From positions 124,001-188,000 of the forward strand of contig NZ_QCXY01000013.1 in NCBI RefSeq assembly GCF_003347495.1: a stretch of 64,000 nucleotides of DNA, read 5' to 3'. This document shows positions 7,210 to 15,416 of the stretch, in pieces. The stretch is from Pleomorphovibrio marinus. GTDB lineage: Bacteria; Bacteroidota; Bacteroidia; Cytophagales; Cyclobacteriaceae. Positions within the stretch are counted from its first letter, which is position 1; each line of letters opens with the position of its first letter. The translations under genes were made by a program, and so were the position numbers. The notes under the pieces are model-generated. The model did no database searches, was not told where the DNA came from, and saw nothing but the letters and a program-made list of their open reading frames with translations.

Positions 7210-8439
7210 ATGATCAAAATACTACATACCGCCGATTGGCATTTGGGAAAGCGATTGCAGGAATTCTCCAGAATTGAGGAACAAAAAGAGGTCCTTGAAG
7301 AAATCACCCACATCGCAGATGAGCAGGGAGCCGACCTGGTGTTGATTGCAGGGGATGTGTTTGATACTTTTAATCCCAGCCACGAAGCTGTAGAGCTTTT
7401 TTTTAAGACGATCAAGAAACTATCTTTGGGAGGAGATAGACCAGTGGTAATTATTTCCGGTAACCACGACAGCACTCAGTTTATAGAGGCTCCAGACCCA
7501 TTGGCCAGGGAGATGGGCATTTTGTTTTATGGAAAATATGATTCCCTGATTCCCACAGGGGAAATAGGGAATGGCATACAGGTCTGCCGCTCGGAACAAG
7601 GTTTCGTAGAGCTAAAGCTCCCAAAAATGAATTTTCCGGTACGGGTTATCCTTGCTCCCTATGCAAATGAACTTTTGCTAAAGTCCTACTTGGGGGAAGA
7701 TGACAGGGAGGCTGAGCTAAGGAAATTACTTGCCCGGCGCTGGCAGGATTTGGCAGATGCTTATTGTGATCACCATGGGGTGAATCTCTTTTTGGGGCAT
7801 TTCTTTTTTGTGAAGGAAGGGAAGGAGCCCGATCCTGAACCGGAAAGTGAGCGCCCCATTTTGCATGTGGGGGGTACACAGGCCATCTTTACCCATGACC
7901 TGCCAAATTCCCTACAGTATGCTGCCTTAGGCCACTTGCACCGGTATCATTCTGTTCAGGATCGCCCTTTTCCGGTGACTTATAGCAGTTCTCCTTTGGC
8001 CTATTCCTTTAGCGAGGCCGAGCAGGAAAAGCAGGTGGTCATCATAGATGCTTTGCCGTCCGAACCCGTGAAAATTAGGCCCCTTGCCTTAAAGAAGGGG
8101 AAACCACTATACCGAAGGACATTTGACAACCTTCCCGGAGCCCTGGATTGGCTGGAAGCAAACCAAGATGCCTATGTGGAGCTTACTTTTGTTACGGAAA
8201 ATGCCATCGATGCCTCCACCAGAAAGGCTCTTCAAAATGCCCACGATGGGATTGTAAACCTTATTCCCCAACTCAAAAACCCCCAAGGGCAGTCGCTTCC
8301 AGGGCTGCAGGTAGCAGATTTGGAGAAAGACATGAAGACGTTGTTCGCCATGTATTATGAAGCTAGCAGGGGACTTCCACCCAATGAAGAAACCTTATCC
8401 ATTTTTACAGAAATCATCAGCCAAAACGAACATCCATGA
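7210..8439 (+). CDS. sbcD: Exonuclease SbcCD subunit D (Mre11-type nuclease)
   Basis: Nuclease subunit of the SbcCD complex, which opens DNA hairpins and trims double-strand breaks. The metallophosphoesterase motifs are all visible in order: TADWHLGK near residue 7, AGDVFDTF around 50, SGNHDS around 83, and later LGHFFF and LGHLHRYH for the last histidine ligands. The 409-residue length is normal. The start is the ATG at 7210. It overlaps sbcC by 4 bases (ATGA), as in most genomes, which fits stoichiometric production of the pair. Confidence 0.96.
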   Translation: MIKILHTADWHLGKRLQEFSRIEEQKEVLEEITHIADEQGADLVLIAGDVFDTFNPSHEAVELFFKTIKKLSLGGDRPVVIISGNHDSTQFIEAPDPLAREMGILFYGKYDSLIPTGEIGNGIQVCRSEQGFVELKLPKMNFPVRVILAPYANELLLKSYLGEDDREAELRKLLARRWQDLADAYCDHHGVNLFLGHFFFVKEGKEPDPEPESERPILHVGGTQAIFTHDLPNSLQYAALGHLHRYHSVQDRPFPVTYSSSPLAYSFSEAEQEKQVVIIDALPSEPVKIRPLALKKGKPLYRRTFDNLPGALDWLEANQDAYVELTFVTENAIDASTRKALQNAHDGIVNLIPQLKNPQGQSLPGLQVADLEKDMKTLFAMYYEASRGLPPNEETLSIFTEIISQNEHP

Positions 8440-11400
8440 TCCCCATCCAACTCGAAATTGAAGGATTATACAGCTACAGGAAAAAACAAACCATTCATTT
8501 TGACCAACTTACCGCTGCGGGGTTGTTTGGGATTTTTGGGGCTGTGGGCAGCGGAAAATCATCCATTTTGGAAGGGATTCTTCTGGCACTATATGGAAGT
8601 AGCGAAAGGCTTTCCGACAGGGGGGAGAAAAGCAGCCTGCTCAATTTGCGTTCCTCTTCCCTGTCTATACGGTTAAGCTTCAAAGCAGGTAAGGGAAATG
8701 TCCAGGAATACGTTGCCCTCTATCAGTTGAGCAGGCATAGTACCAAGGAGGATCAGATTGGAACGGCTTCCCATCAGTTTTATAGAAAGTACGAGGAAGA
8801 GCTGGTTCCCATAGAAGAAAAGGCCAATGAAATCCTAGGGATGAAAAAGGAGCATTTCAAGCAGACCGTCATCATCCCACAGGGGAAGTTTCGGGAGTTC
8901 ATAGACCTGACCCCGGGGCCCCGGGCTGAAATGATGAAGGAGCTTTTCGGCCTGGAGCGCTTTGATTTATCCGCGAAGGCCAACCATCTTTCCAAAAACA
9001 GCAGGGATGAACAATTGAAAATAAAAACTAGGATAGAGAGCCTGGGTGAAGTGGATAAATCGCTTATAGGTGAAATGAAGGGTCAACTAGAAGGATTGGA
9101 AAAGGATAGAGATACCCTCCAAGATGCCCAGAAACTCAATGAGGAGCAATTCAAAAACAAGGAATCCCTGTGGGGTAAATTTGTGGAGAAAGAAAAACTG
9201 GGCAAAACACTGAACTCACTCAATTCCGCAAAACCGGAGATCGAAAAAAACAAAGAAAACCTGAAACTCTACCAAAAGGCCAACACTTTACTAAAACCCA
9301 TCTTTGATGGAATCGAAGATAAGGAAGCAGAGAGGGAAAAAATGTCGAGGTCGGTAGAAAATTGTACCCGATTTAAAGGGGAGTACGAAAGCGAGGTTGC
9401 CGAATTTGTGAAGGAGGTGGAGAAGCTTCAGGCCAAGGCGGACCAAAGGCATTTGAGAGAGGCCAAGATAAAGGACTTGGAAAAGGTGTTGGATATCCAG
9501 GAGCTGCTTAGCCAACTAAAGACCGCCGAAGAGAAGCTTCAAAGCCTTACGCCTCAGTTGGAGGCATTGGATCGGACTAAGGCCAAGCTTACCCAGGAAA
9601 TAGATAGAGAGGAGGAAGGGCTTGACAGCTTGGAGGAGGTGGATCCGGGGAAGCTGGCACAATGGCAGTCGGCATATAAGGAAAGGGAGTCGCTGGAAGG
9701 GAGGATCACAACATCAAAAGAGGAAATTAAAGGGCTTAAAACCAAGATTGATCAAGAGGAAACAGCCCTAAAACGGCTTATAGAAAGCCTTGATTCCACC
9801 TCAATCGAGGAGGAAATAGAAAAAGCCAAGCTTCTGATCAAGCAATTGGAACAATCCTGGGAGGCATGGATGGAAAAGAAAGGGCTTCATAACCACGCCC
9901 ATCTTCTTGTAGAAGGTTCCCCTTGCCCACTCTGCGGTTCTGAGCACCACCCCCAACCCTTAAAGGAAGGGGAAATGGAGGAGGAGCAAAAATTAAAAAA
10001 CCAACTAGAATCCGCCAAAAAGTCTTTGGACAGGCTTCAATTTATGGAAAAGGAAATTCAGGGCCACGGCCATCAAGTCAAAGCCCAGGAACAAGTATTG
10101 GAAAGGGAAAACGCCCAATCCGCTGTCTTGGAAGAGGAACTGGAAGTCCTGAAAAAGCAACTAAGCCTGGAGAACTTGTCTGATAAATCGGCTCTTGAAA
10201 ATGCGATACATCGTTGCTCAAAGGTCTTGGATCAACGAAAAAAGTTAGACCTTTCGCTTAAGCAAAAACGGTTGGCAGTAAAGAGTGCGGAGGCAGATTT
10301 AGATCGAAAAAGGCTGGAAATACAAGGCCATGAAAATAGGAAGTCAACGTTGCAATCTACCATTGCTGCAAAGCAGGACGAAATAGTGGACATGGAATTT
10401 TGCCACCCCTATTTTGACAAAAATGCTGAGGAGATTAAAATTCAAATTGATAAGGTAAAAAGTGACATTGCCGAAACGGCTGAAATGCTGATCAGCAAAA
10501 GGAGGGTATTGGATGACCTGAGGCGGAAAGCCACCGCAAATCTCACCCAATTGGAGGGGTTCAAACTGAGGCTGGAAGAGTGCGTGGAGGCTTTGGCCCG
10601 ACTAAGGAAGGAGCTCAAAGATAAAATGAGCCAAGCCGGTTTTGAGAGTGAGGAGGGGCTTACGGAACTATTCAGCCGCCCTATGGATGTGGAAAAACTG
10701 GAAAACGAAATTCGAGAATTTGAAGACCGGTATTTACTTATATCCAGCCAATTGGAAAAATTGGAGAGTGAAGAAGGGCTTGCCGGCTTTAAGGAAGAGG
10801 ATTACCTTAAGGCAAAGGAGAAACTGAAAGACTCCAAAAATGCCCTGGAAGCCAAAAGCAAGGAAATCACCTTACTGCAGCAGTCCATTCAGGATCTGGG
10901 GGAGAGGCTTTTGCGCAAAAAGGAGTTAGAGAAAGAACTGGAGAAGGTGGAAAAGCGGCTTTTAACCCTAGGCGATTTGCAGAAGCTTTTTCAGGGAAAT
11001 GGTTTTGTGAAGTATGTGAGCACCATTTACCTCAGGGAGCTGTGTGCCACTGCCAACCAAAGGTTTATGAGGTTGACCAAAAACCAGCTCAGCCTGGACA
11101 TTGATGACCAAAACACCTTTTGGATCATCGACTACCTCAACGGTGGCAAAAAAAGACTGCTGAGGACACTCTCCGGTGGGCAGACCTTCCAGGCCTCCCT
11201 TTGTCTGGCACTGGCACTGGCCGAAAAGGTAAAAAGCCTCAATCAGGCCGATCAGAGTTTCTTTTTCTTGGATGAGGGATTTGGGGCACTGGATAAAAAT
11301 GCCCTGAGGGTGGTTTTTGAAACCTTAAAGTCGCTTAGGCACGAAAACAGGGTGGTGGGCATCATTAGCCATGTGGAGGAGCTACAACAGGAAATAGGTG

Positions 11401-11459
11401 TCTTTGCCAAGGTGGACCTGGATCCTGAGGTGGGCAGTGTGGTTTCTTATTCATTCTAG
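8436..11459 (+). CDS. sbcC: Exonuclease SbcCD subunit C (Rad50-type ATPase)
   Basis: SMC-like ATPase subunit that tethers DNA ends and drives SbcD. It is 1007 residues, as expected. The Walker A motif FGAVGSGKSS lies near residue 35. Two long coiled-coil arms rich in E, K and L flank a zinc hook, CPLC, near residue 497. The C-terminal head carries the ABC signature LSGGQTFQASLCLALA and Walker B FFFLDEGFGALD. Translationally coupled to sbcD. Nothing looks damaged. It is followed by a palindrome-rich gap in place of a simple terminator. Confidence 0.96.
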   Translation: MIPIQLEIEGLYSYRKKQTIHFDQLTAAGLFGIFGAVGSGKSSILEGILLALYGSSERLSDRGEKSSLLNLRSSSLSIRLSFKAGKGNVQEYVALYQLSRHSTKEDQIGTASHQFYRKYEEELVPIEEKANEILGMKKEHFKQTVIIPQGKFREFIDLTPGPRAEMMKELFGLERFDLSAKANHLSKNSRDEQLKIKTRIESLGEVDKSLIGEMKGQLEGLEKDRDTLQDAQKLNEEQFKNKESLWGKFVEKEKLGKTLNSLNSAKPEIEKNKENLKLYQKANTLLKPIFDGIEDKEAEREKMSRSVENCTRFKGEYESEVAEFVKEVEKLQAKADQRHLREAKIKDLEKVLDIQELLSQLKTAEEKLQSLTPQLEALDRTKAKLTQEIDREEEGLDSLEEVDPGKLAQWQSAYKERESLEGRITTSKEEIKGLKTKIDQEETALKRLIESLDSTSIEEEIEKAKLLIKQLEQSWEAWMEKKGLHNHAHLLVEGSPCPLCGSEHHPQPLKEGEMEEEQKLKNQLESAKKSLDRLQFMEKEIQGHGHQVKAQEQVLERENAQSAVLEEELEVLKKQLSLENLSDKSALENAIHRCSKVLDQRKKLDLSLKQKRLAVKSAEADLDRKRLEIQGHENRKSTLQSTIAAKQDEIVDMEFCHPYFDKNAEEIKIQIDKVKSDIAETAEMLISKRRVLDDLRRKATANLTQLEGFKLRLEECVEALARLRKELKDKMSQAGFESEEGLTELFSRPMDVEKLENEIREFEDRYLLISSQLEKLESEEGLAGFKEEDYLKAKEKLKDSKNALEAKSKEITLLQQSIQDLGERLLRKKELEKELEKVEKRLLTLGDLQKLFQGNGFVKYVSTIYLRELCATANQRFMRLTKNQLSLDIDDQNTFWIIDYLNGGKKRLLRTLSGGQTFQASLCLALALAEKVKSLNQADQSFFFLDEGFGALDKNALRVVFETLKSLRHENRVVGIISHVEELQQEIGVFAKVDLDPEVGSVVSYSF

Positions 11460-11486
11460 TTGTTCCCCGCTGTTCGAGGAGCCACT

Positions 11487-11535
11487 GTTCGGGATTTGTA
11501 ATCCCGAACCCAGATAAAGGGGATTTGCAATCCCT
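11487..11535. repeat. Palindromic repeat pair downstream of sbcC
   Basis: Two hairpins: GTTCGGGAT-TTGTA-ATCCCGAAC (11487-11509, perfect 9-bp arms) and AAGGGGAT-TTGCA-ATCCCTT (about 11517-11535, one bulged G). Both have a five-base centre of the TTGNA form flanked by AT-ended arms. They belong to the same family as the elements at 11655-11731 and 15079-15127. The first could also stop transcription of sbcC, but no T-run follows. Confidence 0.75.
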
Positions 11536-11654
11536 TACGAAAACGATCTATCCCCGAAAATCAGGCTTTCAGGAAAAAGCACCATCGCCACATCCATTCC
11601 CCGACATTGATATGTTTCCTCGAATCCTGTACTACTTTGAAAAGACGTTCACCC

Positions 11655-11731
11655 GCGGATTACAAATTAGCCCTATCTGTCCACGAAATTGCAAATTTCG
11701 TGGAGCGGCTGTTCGGGATTTGAAATCCCGA
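11655..11731. repeat. Composite palindromic repeat, copy 1
   Basis: It contains a decayed hairpin (GCGGATTACAAATTAGCCC), the spacer CCCTATCTGT, a perfect hairpin CCACGAAAT-TGCAA-ATTTCGTGG (11681-11703) and a third hairpin TTCGGGAT-TTGAA-ATCCCGA (11712-11730). The spacer and second hairpin recur at 15095-15127, so this is one composite element in two places. Confidence 0.78.
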
Positions 11732-11762
11732 GACTTCCACTTGGGTTAGAGTAAATGGCTAC

Positions 11763-12390
11763 TTACCATACCTTGTAATTCAGAAAAATCCCAGTATATG
11801 GTCTGAAGCGAAGCCCCCTTTCGTCGAGGGTAGTTTCCACCTTTGACTGAAGCTGCCATTCCATATTGCCTTCCAGGGGTTTGGTTTCGTAGGTTTCACC
11901 TGTCCTGGTCCAGGTCATGGTATACGAAAGTCTTAACTCCGTACTGAGGAAGATCCTTTCAGAAATTCTGAACCTTAACCCGAGCAGCGGGGACAGGGCA
12001 ATGTTCCTTCCGTGGCTGTACTCCTATGACCTTTCCCAAAAGGAGTAGGGGTCGGCATCAGGGTCATATCCTGTCCTAATTTCGGTAAAAGATTCCCGTG
12101 ACCGTCCTACTTCTACGTCCAGCCCGTAGTAGGCTTCCCATCTTTTGGTGATCGGTTTTATCCATTCGTAGCCCAGTGCTACTCCATACGAGGTGTGCAG
12201 GTTTTTGTGGGTCCGTGGTAAAAATCACAGTCTCATTATTATTTAAGAGCCCGTAAGCCCTGACCCTTATTGTCTGGAAGGGGTTGGGCATCTTTTTGCG
12301 TAAAAGCACTTCCGCGGGGCTTTTCACACTTTGGTCAAGTATCCTTTTGGATGAAGTTAAATACACACCCGATTTGTGTTCACAGTAGGA
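11763..12390 (-). pseudogene. Outer-membrane beta-barrel protein, pseudogene copy 1
   Basis: Remains of a gene paralogous to the one at 12585-13298. The upstream part, from about 12390, still reads ILDQSVKSPAEVLLRKKM, matching LFDQNISTPLELMFRKRA in the other copy, but lacks a start codon and signal peptide. The frame shifts around 12200-12240. The downstream part reads YGVALGYEWIKPITKRWEAY, again like the sister copy (SLGYEWHERIGREFGFFYG). A TAG at 12024-12026 then interrupts it before the final beta-strand-like stretch ending in a tyrosine-lysine-valine-tryptophan terminus. Short alternating aromatic segments point to a small outer-membrane barrel. It has at least three separate lesions. Confidence 0.72.
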
Positions 12391-12397
12391 TTATTAA

Positions 12398-12428
12398 AAA
12401 GCCGGGGAGGTAGATAAACTCCGGCTTT
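12398..12428 (-). terminator. Stem-loop terminator after the small secreted fragment
   Basis: An 8-bp perfect stem (AAAGCCGG / CCGGCTTT) with a 15-base loop, followed on the minus strand by a T-rich run (TTTTTAATAAT). It lies between the two decayed barrel genes and marks the end of the upstream transcription unit. Confidence 0.7.
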
Positions 12429-12444
12429 ATTGGTTAATTACTCG

Positions 12445-12579
12445 TCACTCGATTTTTATTTGTCTCTTAATTACCCCGTCGGGATGTTCAATATGTATAA
12501 AATATCTTCCTAGCTGGGAATAAGCGTAATGAGAAAAGAATAAAATTAAAAGAAAAAATGGTAATTTATGCGGATTCAT
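12445..12579 (-). CDS. 44-residue secreted peptide or truncated gene start
   Basis: ATG at 12579, five bases after the stop of the barrel pseudogene, opening a 44-codon frame. The first 21 residues form a clear signal peptide: positively charged start, a hydrophobic run LPFFLLILFF, then an A-Y-S-Q cleavage region. The remaining 23 residues (LGRYFIHIEHPDGVIKRQI, then KIE) match no family I recognise. A terminator follows 17 bases later. Either this is a genuine small exported peptide or the stub of a larger gene whose 3' part was deleted. Its place in a decayed block favours the stub. Confidence 0.5.
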   Translation of the reverse strand: MNPHKLPFFLLILFFSHYAYSQLGRYFIHIEHPDGVIKRQIKIE

Positions 12580-12584
12580 AACTA

Positions 12585-13298
12585 TTAAAATTTGAAATGG
12601 ATAAAAATATTAGCAAATGGTGTAAAATAAAGTTGCAATTGATTTTCACTCAGTTTGGAATATGAGCCAAGGGTGTATTCCCCAGGGTTGTCATTGGGAG
12701 TTTCATACCAATTGGCATTTAGGGTTGAAAGGTTATATCGCAGATGTAATTTCACTTCAGTGGTTAAATAAAAATTGTCATAAATATGATAGGTTATGCC
12801 CACCAAGGGTAACAATCCAAATCCATTATCCCTTATATTAATCACTAAGCGAGATTTTAGGTAACCTATAGGTGTATCAAATGTAACCCTATTAAGGGTT
12901 GATTTATTCAAAGAAATCCCCTTTTCAAATTCCACTCCATAGAAAAAACCGAACTCCCTGCCGATTCGCTCATGCCACTCATACCCCAGGGAAACGGCAA
13001 GGCTGGTTTCCCTGGAATCCATACTCTCGTCAGTTTGCCTACTCTGTGATTACCAGGTCATTCCTGCCAGTCTCGCCCTATAGGCCTGGTTGCGCTTGGC
13101 GCGTTTTCGAAACATCAGTTCCAGCGGTGTTGAAATGTTTTGGTCGAACAAACCTTCCCATGCTATCTGCGAGTTGATGCCTAGGCTGTGGTTAACACCG
13201 TCTTGAAACAGGGGGTGTTTATCCTTGTCCGCACTCTGTCCTAATACATCCAATATGCCATGACCTATAAAAATGAGGACAAAAAAAGTTTTCTTTAT
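12585..13298 (-). pseudogene. Outer-membrane beta-barrel protein, pseudogene copy 2
   Basis: One continuous frame runs from a signal-peptide-like start (IKKTFFVLIFIGHGI, about 13298) to the stop at 12585, but it is broken in two ways. The expected start codon is ATA, and no ATG precedes the leader before an upstream stop. An in-frame TAA at 13050-13052 also splits it. The part after the TAA, from an ATG at 13022, reads SLGYEWHERIGREFGFFYG and ends FIHFKF, typical of a small barrel of about 230 residues. A shortened protein from 13022 would lack a signal peptide and should not reach the outer membrane. It is paralogous to the pseudogene at 11763-12390. Confidence 0.75.
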
Positions 13299-13615
13299 AA
13301 AATGTGATTTTCCGAAAGCTATTCAAACAAAATCATATAAAGAATATGGTTTCAATAATTATTTTTATACTAATTTTTATATAATTTTATTAACGGGAAA
13401 ATAGTTTTTTTAATGATTTGAATTATAAAAATATGGTTTTCGAAATAATTTATGCTTTGTGTAACTATATTAAATTGGCTGTTACCAATGGCCAAGAAGC
13501 CGAACCATTAGATTCGGGAATTACCCTATTGATTTAGGCAAAGTCATCGATACACCATAATATATAGTGAACTGGAAGCACAGGGCTCGGATTACAAACT
13601 ACGATAAGCAACTTT
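13299..13615. other. AT-rich gap with no gene
   Basis: A strongly AT-rich stretch (about 13340-13470) followed by ordinary sequence. I see no coding frame, RNA or convincing hairpin. It separates the 3' end of the ATPase gene from the start of the decayed barrel gene. Confidence 0.5.
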
Positions 13616-14926
13616 TCACATTTCTTCTAAGGAATATCCTTCAAATATAAACTCATAACCCTTAAAACGCTCCTGCAATTTCTTTGATTTTTCTCTGAGC
13701 AGGTTCAATTTGATGTTCTTTTTCTGGCGTTTAACTTCGGCTACCAATACTTTCTTCTCCAAATCATTTACTGCAACAATGTCGATCTCGTTCTGATACT
13801 TTCTTTCCCAATAGGTGCCAATAAGGTTAAACCTTCCCTGACCCTTTAGCTTTTCCCTGAAATAATCTTCCAACACCTTACCGCTATAGGTCTCATAATC
13901 GCGTTCAATTACATCTCTTATATATCCTAAATTGCCAGCCTCCACAGAACTGCGATACTTGTAAATGAACCTAAACCAAAAAGACAAAAACTGATCTGTG
14001 ACCTTATACTTCAGCAAACGTCCTCCAGGTTTTGCAAACAGCGGCCGCACTTTTAGGATCAGGTTGTATTCCTTTTCCAACCGATTTAAAAAACCTCCCA
14101 CATCCATTTCCAAAATGGACTCAATCTCAACCCTTGAAGCCTTTCCTGAAGCTATCAACGAGAGAATGGAAAAGTAATTTGCATACTCTTTGCCAAACTC
14201 CTCTATCAACACGTTTCTTCCCTCCTCCAAAAACAAAGAATTTTCCGCTACCACCCTATCCAGGATTTTGTTTCTGGAAAGTGCCCCTTGTTGCACCAAC
14301 AGTTCCAAATACCTGGGAACAGCCCCTGTTACCATATATAAGGTCAACAAATCATCCTTCACATATCCTGCTGCGTGGTCTTCCAAAATCTCTTTTAGGA
14401 TGGCAAAGTCAAGGGTCTTAACATGAATTCGTTGTGTGGCTCTGCCAAAGAGTGGTTCTTTTGCATTTTCAAAGATGCTGTACATCATCGAGTACACAGA
14501 ACCACACAGGAGTAGGTTGATCTTACTCTCCTCTTTGTGAAGATCCCAAGCTTTTTGCATTCCTGAAAAAACCGAGGGGTTAACTGTAAAAAATTCCTGA
14601 AACTCATCTATAATCACAGTAATAGGTTTCCCTTTGGATTCCAACATCAATAACTCAAAGAGGGCCACAAATGACTTTATCTCTCCATATATGGGTAGGT
14701 TTAGATGTCTTTGGATTTCATCTAGGAACTCTTCGCAAAGAAGGGACTCGTTTTTTTTGCCTACAAACAAGTAAATATAGGGATTGGCTTTATAGGCCTT
14801 CATCAGCAACCGGGTTTTTCCTATACGCCTACGTCCAACTACAAATGTCATTTGGGCGATTTTGGCTGATCTATTACCAACCTCCTGCAATAAGGCAATT
14901 TCTTTTTCCCGATTATAAAATTTCAT
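13616..14926 (-). CDS. AAA ATPase with DUF234/PD-(D/E)XK-like C-terminus
   Basis: A 436-residue P-loop ATPase of the archaeal-type group common in Bacteroidota. Walker A is GRRRIGKTR near residue 32 and Walker B is TVIIDEFQEF near residue 105. The C-terminal third has the DUF234 pattern, with NEIDIVAVND and LVAEVKRQKK. This spacing of acidic residues and an E-x-K matches a PD-(D/E)XK nuclease core. The family is often linked to mobile or accessory DNA, and its cellular role is unknown. The gene looks intact among decayed neighbours. Directly upstream is the dyad array at 14929-14969. Confidence 0.87.
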   Translation of the reverse strand: MKFYNREKEIALLQEVGNRSAKIAQMTFVVGRRRIGKTRLLMKAYKANPYIYLFVGKKNESLLCEEFLDEIQRHLNLPIYGEIKSFVALFELLMLESKGKPITVIIDEFQEFFTVNPSVFSGMQKAWDLHKEESKINLLLCGSVYSMMYSIFENAKEPLFGRATQRIHVKTLDFAILKEILEDHAAGYVKDDLLTLYMVTGAVPRYLELLVQQGALSRNKILDRVVAENSLFLEEGRNVLIEEFGKEYANYFSILSLIASGKASRVEIESILEMDVGGFLNRLEKEYNLILKVRPLFAKPGGRLLKYKVTDQFLSFWFRFIYKYRSSVEAGNLGYIRDVIERDYETYSGKVLEDYFREKLKGQGRFNLIGTYWERKYQNEIDIVAVNDLEKKVLVAEVKRQKKNIKLNLLREKSKKLQERFKGYEFIFEGYSLEEM

Positions 14927-14928
14927 TG

Positions 14929-14969
14929 GTTATCGTAAAGTAAGTTACCGTAACATGAGTTACGATAAC
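14929..14969 (-). promoter_or_regulatory. Triple dyad operator upstream of the AAA ATPase
   Basis: Three related sites occur in a row on the plus strand: GTTATCGTAA, GTTACCGTAAC and, inverted after four bases, GTTACGATAAC. The last two form a 26-bp dyad with 11-bp arms (one internal mismatch). The array ends two bases before the ATPase start codon, so a bound protein would block initiation or the promoter. Self-regulation by the ATPase or binding of a partner regulator is inferred from position. Confidence 0.6.
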
Positions 14970-15078
14970 AAATCTAAATAAATTCTTTGTTAATTGGAAA
15001 AAACTCCATTATCGAATCATTTCCCTGACCTTGATTGGGTCTCCGGAACCCTGATATATTTTCAGAACAAGTTTGCCA

Positions 15079-15127
15079 GCGGATTGCAAATCCGCCCTAT
15101 CTGTCCACGAAATTAGAAATTTCGAGG
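15079..15127. repeat. Composite palindromic repeat, copy 2
   Basis: A perfect hairpin GCGGAT-TGCAA-ATCCGC (15079-15095), the spacer CCTATCTGT, and a near-perfect hairpin CCACGAAAT-TAGAA-ATTTCGAGG (15105-15127). The order and spacer match 11655-11703, with the first hairpin better preserved here and the second better preserved there. It flanks the far side of the decayed block. Confidence 0.78.
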
Positions 15128-15322
15128 AGCGGTGGATAATATTGAAATAACTATAAACAATTGAAACATTTTAAAATAAATACGTAATTTTAAGTTGAAA
15201 ACCGTAAGAGGGTGAATGGAGCTTACATCAATCATTCCCAAGGCTAATACATGTTTATGGTCAAAAATTTTGGTAAAAAGAGGTATGCTTGGTTTTTCTA
15301 AAGAAATAATTTAAAAGTTCCT

Positions 15323-15367
15323 CTGCATCAGTTATATATGTATGGTTTGCAAGTTTAACTGATGCAG
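15323..15367 (+). promoter_or_regulatory. Perfect 11-bp inverted repeat before the broken lipoprotein gene
   Basis: CTGCATCAGTT and AACTGATGCAG are exact reverse complements, separated by 23 bases, about 50 bases before the ATG at 15417. In RNA this would be a long-loop stem in the leader; in DNA it could be an operator or a remnant insertion end. No T-run follows. Confidence 0.5.
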
Positions 15368-15416
15368 ACAAGAATCAATATTTTCAAAGAGTTAATAAGT
15401 TAAAACCGGGATCCAA

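Larger units (their letters stand above)
14970..15416. other. Gap with repeat and hairpin, no gene
   Basis: Between the ATPase operator and the decayed lipoprotein gene lie the second copy of the composite palindromic repeat (15079-15127) and a perfect 11-bp inverted repeat (15323-15367), both listed separately. I see no coding frame. Confidence 0.5.

Noticed and set aside
12076-12366. A separate 96-residue gene
   Set aside because: It is the upstream half of a frameshifted outer-membrane protein gene, with a false downstream part in the wrong frame.
13616-14926. Mobile element core (transposase or integrase)
   Set aside because: The protein is an AAA ATPase with a DUF234 tail; it has no transposase or recombinase motif.
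11460-15130. CRISPR array
   Set aside because: The palindromes are few, unevenly spaced and differ in arm sequence; there are no regular spacers and no cas genes.
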